Of a DNA stretch of 64,000 nucleotides, positions 18,778 to 25,846 are shown piece after piece. This stretch comes from Alloprevotella sp. Lung230 (GTDB lineage Bacteria; Bacteroidota; Bacteroidia; Bacteroidales; Bacteroidaceae). Both the position numbers and the translations under genes were made by a program. The DNA is taken from positions 35,051 through 99,050 of the forward strand of contig NZ_JACSUD010000008.1 of NCBI RefSeq assembly GCF_014385435.1. Reading direction: 5' to 3'. The first letter of the stretch is position 1. The number at the start of each line of letters is the position of its first letter. The notes beneath the pieces were generated by a model. That model had not been told where the DNA came from and ran no database searches. It saw nothing but the letters and a program-made list of their open reading frames with translations.

Positions 18778-20397
18778 CTACAATTTCAAAGCCTTCTTGG
18801 CGGCCAAGAAGTTTTTGACCATCCGATTTTGAGCCTCTACGGCTTTACGGCCTGCACCCGACACAGAAGCATCATAGTTGTAGAGCAAAGCGAGAACCGG
18901 CACATTGTTGTCCACGACGCAGGTCACCGCAATGACCAAGTGGTCGCGCTCACGCACAAAGAAGTGATTGTTGCCCGAAGAGCGGAGGAAAGAGAAACCT
19001 TCTTCTCCCAATTTCTTGGCAATCTCTTGCGTGTAGAGCCATTTGTTTCCATACTTCCACACGCCGAGGCCCGTGTCTTTGAAAAGTAGTGCGCCAATCT
19101 GCACACTTCCCAACTTGGCAGGAGCTTTCCCATCCTTGTCAGTGGTATAGAAGATGTGGATGCGTCCGTAAGCCGCTTCGGCATCGGAAGTCTTTTTCAG
19201 CGTATACTGGATTTGCGACACCTCCGTGTTCTTCGTCTCGTTCATGGTGCGCTCTTCTTCTTGGCTTCCTGCCTGCTTCTCGTAGTCCTCCACTTGCGCC
19301 AACTTCACCTTGTCAGATTGCAGGAGTTCGAGCGGATAGTAAGGGATTTTGTCGAAAGTCTTGTAGGTGCCCACCTGCTTGACAATGGGTGTGAAAGTCA
19401 GGTTGACGCCCTCATTGTTGGCCTTTTCGGAGATGTAGATTTTCAGCGACAGCAGTTCCTTTTCGTTGCGGTATTCCTTGTTCGATTCAGAATTGCTGCG
19501 CACATAGCCGTTGTCGGTGAGAAATTTCTCAAACGCCTTGTCCTTGACAGCGGCAATGGCTTTGTTGCCGTCGCCGATGGTGATGATTTGCGAAGGGGTG
19601 ATGCCGTCGGGACTGCAATACTGCATCAGCGTGAATATAGGAGAAGCTGTAATGAAAGTATACGTTTCCTCAATACTATAAGCCGGCATGGCCGACTGAT
19701 ATTCGCGTAGGTAACTGCCACGTCCAAGTTCAAATTCCATGATTTTGTGCACATCCTGCGGTGCACCGGGATTGATGGGGAGAAGATAGCGTTGGATGCC
19801 CGACTGCGACACGACAATCTCACGCGTCACGTTGCCACTCTTGGCATAGAGTTTCACTTCGCGCTTTTGGTAGGTGTCGTTGCGTTCGGCCACTAATTTC
19901 ACCTCTTCTTCCGAGGGGATGACTTTGAGCCAGTCGACCTCTTCGCTCGGGGTCACGGTATAAGCCGATGAATTGGTGGTGATGTCCACCGTCTTTTCGC
20001 CTCCCATCTGCGGGAGATAGATTTCGCCCGGGATGACGTCCAGCGTCACGTCTGCCGCACTCTGCTTGACTTCGATTTTTCCAGCAGCCCCATTGGCATT
20101 GACGAGGACATAGCTTGTGCGCTCCGTTCCCTTCTTGTTTTCTCCCACCTTCACTTTGAGCAGGTTGCCTTCTTGCACGAGCGAGAGCCATTCGCCTTCT
20201 TGGGGAGAGGATGCCACCCAACTGCTTTGGTTGGTGGTGACGCTGATGTTTCTTTCGCTGACGCCTTTGTCAAACGTCACTTGATTTTCCGAAAGCACCA
20301 ACGTAGGCAACTCAAATTCGTCTTCCTTTGCACAAGAGGAGAGGCAAAGCAGGATTCCCCCTAAAAGAAGGGAGAAAAAGGTCTTTTGTAGATACAT
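18778..20397 (-). CDS. BACON-domain surface lipoprotein, paralogue A
   Basis: 539 residues starting at 20397, where MYLQKTFFSLLLGG begins a signal peptide. The open frame extends 71 codons upstream, but that part is translated dispersed repeat (TVGEEGTARRTYG) and is rejected. Lipobox Cys22 is followed by AKEDEFE, a surface-export-like acidic run. Two BACON repeats (about 35-115 and 120-205, with SSWVASSPQEGEWLSL) precede a 330-residue region beginning NPGAPQDVHKIMEFE, clearly paralogous to gene 17130-18740. It is the first gene of the operon. No promoter box of the usual type was found in front; the 5' region is repeat DNA. Function unknown beyond surface exposure. Confidence 0.83.
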   Translation of the reverse strand: MYLQKTFFSLLLGGILLCLSSCAKEDEFELPTLVLSENQVTFDKGVSERNISVTTNQSSWVASSPQEGEWLSLVQEGNLLKVKVGENKKGTERTSYVLVNANGAAGKIEVKQSAADVTLDVIPGEIYLPQMGGEKTVDITTNSSAYTVTPSEEVDWLKVIPSEEEVKLVAERNDTYQKREVKLYAKSGNVTREIVVSQSGIQRYLLPINPGAPQDVHKIMEFELGRGSYLREYQSAMPAYSIEETYTFITASPIFTLMQYCSPDGITPSQIITIGDGNKAIAAVKDKAFEKFLTDNGYVRSNSESNKEYRNEKELLSLKIYISEKANNEGVNLTFTPIVKQVGTYKTFDKIPYYPLELLQSDKVKLAQVEDYEKQAGSQEEERTMNETKNTEVSQIQYTLKKTSDAEAAYGRIHIFYTTDKDGKAPAKLGSVQIGALLFKDTGLGVWKYGNKWLYTQEIAKKLGEEGFSFLRSSGNNHFFVRERDHLVIAVTCVVDNNVPVLALLYNYDASVSGAGRKAVEAQNRMVKNFLAAKKALKL

Positions 20398-20479
20398 ACT
20401 TTTGAAAGTTGTTTTATAAATTGATATTGGTCTGATTTTTTTGTGGAATGCTTTTTTCTGATATTCAAAATCCGACAGC

Positions 20480-20920
20480 TTTTTTTTCCGATAGGCGTCC
20501 CCTTCGGGGGCGTTCTCTGCAGTATTGGGCTTTCCGTAGGTTCGTCGGGCTGTGCCCTCCTCGCCTACGGTTAATAAAAGACACCCCCTTCGGGGGCAAC
20601 CCTGCGGCATCGGGATTACTCTCCTCCCCTGCGGTGTAGAGGTCGTACCTGTCGCTACTTCCGTCCCCGAAGAGGTCTTCTCTCAATAGCCGTAAGTGAG
20701 GAGGACGAAGGGCGACGAGCCTACGGGACACAAGTGCACAGCGGAGCATCCTTGAAAGGGGCGAATATCGCAGGACGGTTGTCACGTAATGAACCGCGGG
20801 GCAGTCCCCGAAGGGGGCTTCTCTCAATAACCGTAGGTGAGGAGGACGAAAGGCGACGAACCTACGGAACACAAGTGCACAGCGGAGCGTCCCCGAAGGG
20901 GGCGAATATCGGGTGAACTA
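20480..20920. repeat. Cluster of dispersed CCGTAGG-family hairpin repeats
   Basis: Three hairpins with CCGTA(A/G)G / CCTACGG arms lie at 20534-20570 (reverse orientation), 20690-20726 and 20831-20867, each around a loop with GAGGAGGACGAA or its complement. The last two are direct repeats 141 bases apart, each followed by CACAAGTGCACAGCGGAGC and a G/C-rich run ending GGGCGAATATCG. A fourth copy lies at 7565-7654. The remaining gap (20921-21146) shows no gene. Confidence 0.8.
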
Positions 20921-21146
20921 TCGGCGTTCCAAACGTAAATATGAGATAGAAAGTAGCCCAAAAGCCAAGTTCATTGCTCGCAACCTTAAATAACGATGCA
21001 AAATTACATTCTTCTTATTGATGCGACAATACCTATTTTTAGGTAAATTAAAGCAGATTGTCAGAAGAAAAGAAGAAAAGTTGCATTTCTATTGGATATG
21101 ATGAGTAAATGGGTAAGAGTAGACAAGTATATACCCACCAGTACAT

Positions 21147-21182
21147 AAAAAGGTTGAACTTCTGCTTGAGAAGTTCAACCTT
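21147..21182 (-). terminator. Terminator for the secreted protein gene at 21206
   Basis: A 14-bp stem, AAGGTTGAACTTCT and its complement with a 5-base loop; on the minus strand it is followed by TTTTTATG. It lies 24 bases past the stop codon. Confidence 0.88.
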
Positions 21183-21205
21183 ATAGAATATAATGTGTAG
21201 CGAGT

Positions 21206-22021
21206 TTAGTTGACGCGAGTGGCGTACATGATGTTTTCACCGGCGAAACCACCTCCAAAATAGGGAATGTCCATAGGAGTAAAAGGATCACCGAATCTAT
21301 CACTGTAACCAGCTACATAGTAATATCTTTTGATTGCCGTCGAAGTGTTGTCCACTAATACACTTCCAGTGACAAGTCCATATCCTGAATTTGCTTTGAT
21401 AAATCCACAAATAAGATAAGCATTGGTCTTAATATCCGATGAACGATGAGTAATCCCTGCCTGAAGGGTACTAGAAAAGGTGTTGTCTTGAAAGGTAGAA
21501 CGCAACCATATGTCAAAGCTACGATTCGGCACGCTTCGGCAATCTAAGACCATCGTTACATATACTATCCACCTTCCCGGTGGAAGGTCTATGTAACTAT
21601 TGGTGTAGTACCACTCAGGTCTTGCTACCGGTATATTTTGACCACTTCCCAAAGTTCCCAATATAATATCCGTTTTCGCCGCCTGCCAAGTGCCTACTCC
21701 ATTGGCATCGCTGGTTAGAATTTTCCCATCGCCTTGCGTGCCGTCGATAATTTTCACTGCACCTTGCGTGTTGCTCTGTACCTCAAGTTTGGTGGTGGGT
21801 GTAGAGGTGCCGATGCCCACATTGCCGGAAGAGAGGATGGAAACGAGGATGTTGGAGTAGTTGTCGCGCCAGTATTGCAGCGGCGTGCTGCTGTTGGTGG
21901 CATGGACATCGAGGGTCGATACCGGCGTGCGGGTGTTGATGCCCACCCGCTCGGTTTGAGCCAGGGCGCTCGGGGCGAACCACGTCGCAAGGAGCGCAAG
22001 AAGAAAGAAGGAGTGTTTCAT
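21206..22021 (-). CDS. Secreted protein with tail-fibre-like VGIGTSTP repeats
   Basis: 271 residues from the ATG at 22021, chosen because a clear signal peptide begins there (MKHSFFLLALLATWF, cleavage before QTERVG). The upstream frame is repeat DNA. The mature N-terminal 100 residues contain VGINTRTPVSTLDVHA and VGIGTSTPTTKLEVQS, a motif widespread in Bacteroidota secreted proteins and phage-tail-like proteins. The C-terminal 150 residues look like a compact beta-sandwich (WIVYVTMVLDCRSVPNRSFD) with no assigned family. No sorting tail or lipobox is seen. It is monocistronic, with its own promoter box and terminator. Function unknown. Confidence 0.72.
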   Translation of the reverse strand: MKHSFFLLALLATWFAPSALAQTERVGINTRTPVSTLDVHATNSSTPLQYWRDNYSNILVSILSSGNVGIGTSTPTTKLEVQSNTQGAVKIIDGTQGDGKILTSDANGVGTWQAAKTDIILGTLGSGQNIPVARPEWYYTNSYIDLPPGRWIVYVTMVLDCRSVPNRSFDIWLRSTFQDNTFSSTLQAGITHRSSDIKTNAYLICGFIKANSGYGLVTGSVLVDNTSTAIKRYYYVAGYSDRFGDPFTPMDIPYFGGGFAGENIMYATRVN

Positions 22022-22082
22022 ATCGGTTTTCGATTCAATTTTTCGGTTTGTCCTCTGCGCAAAGGCAGGGTTGTGCTGCGAA

Positions 22083-22090
22083 CAAAGATA
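22083..22090 (-). promoter_or_regulatory. Bacteroidota -7 box for the gene at 21206
   Basis: The minus strand reads TATCTTTG, fitting TAnnTTTG, 61 bases before the ATG at 22021. CAAA runs at 22102 and 22115 are possible -33 elements at imperfect spacing. Confidence 0.5.
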
Positions 22091-22272
22091 AAAAGACTTC
22101 CCAAAATCCCAAAACAAATCTTCAAAAATCAAACAAAAATAATTACCCCCCCCGATTTTGAAAACTAAACTTATCAAAACGATAAGATAATTCAGTTTCA
22201 CTTTTCTTTTTAGACGCTTCTCTCTTATTTTCTTTTCCAAGCCGGAAAAAGTCAACGCTCTCCTTCGAAATC

Positions 22273-22337
22273 TATAAACCAAAGTTTGGTTTATATAAAC
22301 CAAACCTTGAATTATATAAACCAAGGTTTGGTTTATA
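22273..22337. repeat. Three palindromic units at 21-bp period, TAAACC type
   Basis: Units are centred 21 bases apart (starts 22273, 22294, 22315). The first contains the perfect palindrome TAAACCAAAGTTTGGTTTA, the third TAAACCAAGGTTTGGTTTA with one mismatch, and the middle one is degenerate (TAAACCAAACCTTGAATTA). Neighbouring 23-base palindromes share two bases. The array is about 250 bases upstream of the secreted protein ATG in a gene-free region. Confidence 0.9.
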
Positions 22338-22515
22338 GTTTGCAAGCCATGTAGAGAAGTTTAGGACGCAGCCGGAGTAGAATTTCTCTGAGAGAGAGAA
22401 ATTCCGCTCTTCTTCCCCAATCTCCGGCGCTCAGTCCGAAAGTCGGCAGAGAGGACACCCCACTACGATGAGAGAAGCAGGCGAAAGAACCTGCCTTTTT
22501 CATCGCCCTCACAGC

Positions 22516-22735
22516 TGTGGATAAATCTGCGGATAACCGGCAAAAAGAAGGCGCAAAAGGCCGTGGACAACCCACTCATAAGTAGCTTCTGCTCGGCGGG
22601 ACACGAAATCGCACAAATCCCCGTTTTTTCAGCCGGATTTCCCCATATTGATGAAAGATTATCCCCCAGAGGTGAGTAGGTCGTAAATGCCCCATTTTCA
22701 ATCCTATATTCATCCTTTTCTACGCCTTATCCACA
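22516..22735. other. Cluster of DnaA-box-like sites in a 1.1-kb gene-free region
   Basis: Exact DnaA boxes occur at 22516-22524 (TGTGGATAA) and 22727-22735 (TTATCCACA), in opposite orientations. Near matches are TGCGGATAA at 22528-22536, CGTGGACAA at 22562-22570 and TTATCCCCC at 22659-22667. AT-rich stretches lie on both sides (22110-22150 and 23000-23060). The stretch 22022-23062 otherwise holds only the 21-bp array and one promoter box. This could be a replication origin, a DnaA-titration site or chance; no dnaA or dnaN gene is in the window. Confidence 0.35.
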
Positions 22736-23062
22736 CTATCCCCAACCGTTATTTTTCATTCTTGACTCAACTATCTTTTTTTGAAGATCATTCTCTCTTT
22801 TCAAAGTAAGTCGAAAGAAAAAAGGAAGGGAGAAAAGGCTGTGGGGGAAAACGGTGGGGCAAAGAGGACGTAATGAGGACAAATGGGGCAGGAAAGCAGA
22901 AAGAACAGAAAAAGGGGAAAACGAAGAAGGGAGAACCTTGCCTTGCCGAGAAAAGGCCGGCAAAACAAACTGCACAGCGGCCGGAGTAGAACAAACCTAT
23001 ATAAAAACCTTAAAATAGGGCGAAAAAAGAGCGTTTTGTTTTTCTCTTGGGAAAAGTCTTTT

Positions 23063-23070
23063 TATTTTTG
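23063..23070 (+). promoter_or_regulatory. Bacteroidota -7 box for the 23145-28483 operon
   Basis: TATTTTTG fits TAnnTTTG 74 bases before the lipoprotein ATG. A TTTG at 23035-23038 is a possible -33 box, at 24 bases somewhat wide. Confidence 0.55.
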
Positions 23071-23144
23071 CACATTAAAGTATCATACCCTTACCCTATC
23101 CTTACTTTATCCCATTTAGAAAGAGATAGGTAAGATTTATTTAT

Positions 23145-24308
23145 ATGTCCATGCTCCACACCTCCAAAACGCTTACTTTCCTGCTCATCACCCTGACCAC
23201 AGGAGGGCTTTTCACAGCTTGTATGAATGACGACACCACGCAAACGGAGGTGTCCAATGAATGTGTGTTGACCGGAATGAAAATGGGGCACATCACACGA
23301 ACGCTCACCACTCGAACCAAGGATGGGAAGCGCGACAGCACCTACAACGTCAAGGTGACGGCGACCAACTATCCGCTCACCATCGACCAGCAGCACAACT
23401 TTATCTATAATGTCGACTCGCTGCCGACACACACCAACCTCAAGAAGGTGCTGGTGGGCAGCCTCACCGCCATCGGGGGCTACACCCTCAAATCGCTGAC
23501 CACGGGCAAGGATACCATCCTCTCGCTTAAAGACACGCTCGACTTTTCCCAACCTCGCGACATCACCATCCATGGGGCCGACGGCGTTTCGAAACGTACC
23601 TATCGAGTTGAACTACGGGCTCATCGCGAAGAGGGCGACAGCGTGGTGTGGACTTCCCGTACAGCGGCCGAATGGGCGACACAAAACTTCGAAATTCCAG
23701 CGGCCGGCACTTTCACGGCTTTGGGACGCACCTATGCTTTGGAGAGCAGCCCTTGGGCGCTCATCTCGAAACTCTCCGACGGGAGTGATGTGCAGGTCGA
23801 AGCCTTTGATGCTCCGGCCGAGGTGCAGCCTTTCACCAACATGACCGGTGCTGCCCAGCCTACCCGCACCAACAGCAATCTGCAAGAAGTGTTGCTCTAC
23901 GCCCATGCCGGAAGCAACGCGGTGCTCTATAAGCGCTACATCGATGCTACGGGAAAGTATACGTTCAAGTGGGCTTATCTTCCCTCCATCGACAACGAGA
24001 AGTACAAAGCCCCTCTCCTCACCCAAGCCCGCCTGTTGGCTTTCGACGATGGCTATCTGTTGGCAGGACTTGATGCTGCGGGAAAGGTGGTGGTGAAGTA
24101 CAGCATTGACCGCGGTCGCACGTGGAAAGCCCATCCTTCGCTGCGCTTGCCGGCCGGTCTTCCGGTGGGCACGACTTTCGAAGCCGCCCTGGACAGCCGG
24201 CATAACCTCTGGCTGCGCATCAACGGCACGGAAGTGTGGCGCGCCCATCTCAACCGCCTCGGCTGGACGAGCGTCCCCACGATTTTCTACAAAGCACCGA
24301 AAAAATAG
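23145..24308 (+). CDS. DUF6242-like lipoprotein
   Basis: 387 residues with lipobox Cys26 (GGLFTAC) followed by MNDDT. The stretch ECVLTGMKMGHITRTLTTRT and then YPLTIDQQHNFIYNVDSLP resembles the N-terminal domain of Bacteroidales DUF6242 proteins; the C-terminal half looks like a sialidase-type beta-propeller fragment (YSIDRGRTWKAHPSLRL, a BNR/Asp-box-like motif). That family is uncharacterised. Met3 is an alternative start. It is the first gene of a run that continues with a DUF6089-like barrel, uppS and bamA, with a 41-base gap to the next gene. The role is unknown; an outer-membrane anchored location is expected. Confidence 0.72.
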   Translation: MSMLHTSKTLTFLLITLTTGGLFTACMNDDTTQTEVSNECVLTGMKMGHITRTLTTRTKDGKRDSTYNVKVTATNYPLTIDQQHNFIYNVDSLPTHTNLKKVLVGSLTAIGGYTLKSLTTGKDTILSLKDTLDFSQPRDITIHGADGVSKRTYRVELRAHREEGDSVVWTSRTAAEWATQNFEIPAAGTFTALGRTYALESSPWALISKLSDGSDVQVEAFDAPAEVQPFTNMTGAAQPTRTNSNLQEVLLYAHAGSNAVLYKRYIDATGKYTFKWAYLPSIDNEKYKAPLLTQARLLAFDDGYLLAGLDAAGKVVVKYSIDRGRTWKAHPSLRLPAGLPVGTTFEAALDSRHNLWLRINGTEVWRAHLNRLGWTSVPTIFYKAPKK

Positions 24309-24349
24309 CCGAAAAAATAAAATCGCTGTTTCACTCAACGTCTTTTCTT

Positions 24350-25054
24350 ATGGCCATCACACTGTTTCGCTTGTTGCTGCTTCTGCTGCCGATGGGGTGT
24401 GGTGCATTGGTAGGAAAGGCGCAGGAACGTGAATTCTACACCAAAGAGATTGGTGTGGCTTTGGGGAGCAACTTTATGCTCAACGATGCCAACTCCACCG
24501 CCTTCGGACATCCCAATGTGGCAGGTGGGGCATTGTTGCGCTTTGTGCTCAACCCGCGGTCGGCCGTCAAGACTATGCTCACCCATCAGCGCATCAGCGG
24601 CGATGTGAGCGGCGTGAAGGACTTCTATCCCGACACCTTCGCCCAGCCCACGCCCCGGCGGCTGAACCATCGCTTCTCGGGCGGCATCACCGACCTCAGT
24701 GTGCTCTATGAGTTGCACTTTCTGCCTTATGGCTACTATTCCGGCTACGAAAACCTGCAACGTCTTGTGCCCTTCTTCCAACTGGGTTTTGGATTAACCT
24801 ACAGCGATGCCGGCAAAGCCTTTACGACGCATTTTCCCCTGGGCATTGGGGTGAAGTATAAACTCGCACCACGGCTCAACCTGGCCCTCGACTGGACGAT
24901 GCACCTCACCTTTTCCGACCGTCTCGAAGGGCTTGAAGCTCCGAAGGGCATCAAGAGCGAAATGTTTCGCAACAAAGACCACTATGGGCTGACCCTCGTC
25001 ACGCTCACCTACGACATCTCCCCACGCTGTCCGGCGTGCAACAAAGCAGACTGA
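24350..25054 (+). CDS. DUF6089-like outer membrane beta-barrel protein
   Basis: 234 residues from the ATG at 24350, where a signal peptide begins ([16 protein letters not shown], cleavage near VGKAQ). The upstream frame overlaps the preceding gene and is not used. The mature chain alternates hydrophobic and polar residues as in small beta-barrels ([39 protein letters not shown]), ending in a Cys-containing tail [11 protein letters not shown]. Its position directly before uppS and bamA matches the conserved Bacteroidota DUF6089-uppS-bamA order, which supports the family call. Its stop and the uppS start are one base apart, suggesting translational coupling. Function is unknown, plausibly in envelope biogenesis. 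Confidence 0.78.
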   Translation: MAITLFRLLLLLLPMGCGALVGKAQEREFYTKEIGVALGSNFMLNDANSTAFGHPNVAGGALLRFVLNPRSAVKTMLTHQRISGDVSGVKDFYPDTFAQPTPRRLNHRFSGGITDLSVLYELHFLPYGYYSGYENLQRLVPFFQLGFGLTYSDAGKAFTTHFPLGIGVKYKLAPRLNLALDWTMHLTFSDRLEGLEAPKGIKSEMFRNKDHYGLTLVTLTYDISPRCPACNKAD

Positions 25055-25055
25055 T

Positions 25056-25796
25056 ATGATGAATGCACTCGACTCTTCCCGCATCCCTCAACACATAGCC
25101 ATCATCATGGATGGCAACGGCCGCTGGGCAAAAGCCCGCGGTCTGGATCGCTCCATGGGACACCAAGAGGGAGCGGCACGAGTGCGCGACATCACCGAGG
25201 CCGCTTCTAATTTGGGCGTGAAGTTCCTCACGCTCTACACCTTTTCCACTGAAAATTGGAATCGCCCTGCGCCCGAAGTTTCGGCACTTATGGCGCTCAT
25301 CATCGAGAGCCTCGAAGAGGAATTGTTCATGAAGAACAACGTGCGTCTGCGCATCATCGGCGAGCGCGACCGTCTGCCTGATTTTGTGAAAGAAGGGCTG
25401 GATCGTTGTGTACGCAACACCGCCGGCAACACCGGAATGACGATGGTGCTGGCGCTCTCCTATTCCTCAAAATGGGAAATCACCGAGGCTGTGCGCACAC
25501 TGGTGCAGCAGGCGGCGGCAGGGACATTGCGTCCCGAGGCTGTTGACGAGACGTGCATCAGTCGGGCGCTCACCACGGCCTTCATGCCCGACCCCGAACT
25601 CCTCATCCGCACCGGGGGAGAATTTCGCCTAAGCAACTATCTGCTTTGGCAGGCGGCTTACAGCGAACTCTATTTCACCGATACCTTTTGGCCCGACTTC
25701 ACGCCCGACTGCTTGCAGGCCGCCATCGCCGACTATCAAAATCGGGAGCGGCGCTTTGGCAAAACTTCCGAGCAAGTGGCCGGCCCTCAATCATAG
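25056..25796 (+). CDS. uppS: Isoprenyl transferase (undecaprenyl diphosphate synthase)
   Basis: 246 residues. Makes the C55 lipid carrier for peptidoglycan and surface glycans by cis-condensing isopentenyl diphosphate at the inner membrane. The catalytic P-loop [10 protein letters not shown] carries Asp19, followed by [12 protein letters not shown]. The C-terminal [23 protein letters not shown] is the conserved substrate and metal site. Length is typical for bacterial UppS. The start is at MMN directly after the preceding stop; Met2 is an equal choice. It is followed 50 bases later by bamA in the order usual for the phylum. Confidence 0.96.
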   Translation: MMNALDSSRIPQHIAIIMDGNGRWAKARGLDRSMGHQEGAARVRDITEAASNLGVKFLTLYTFSTENWNRPAPEVSALMALIIESLEEELFMKNNVRLRIIGERDRLPDFVKEGLDRCVRNTAGNTGMTMVLALSYSSKWEITEAVRTLVQQAAAGTLRPEAVDETCISRALTTAFMPDPELLIRTGGEFRLSNYLLWQAAYSELYFTDTFWPDFTPDCLQAAIADYQNRERRFGKTSEQVAGPQS

Positions 25797-25846
25797 CTGC
25801 CCGATAGCAACGACTCTCCTTCTTCTTTTTTGAACAATCGCTTCTT

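Noticed and set aside
20398..20610. 71-residue N-terminal extension of BACON paralogue A
   Set aside because: It is translated dispersed repeat; the signal peptide starts at 20397.
22022..22345. N-terminal extension of the secreted protein at 21206
   Set aside because: It crosses a promoter box and the TAAACC array; the signal peptide starts at 22021.
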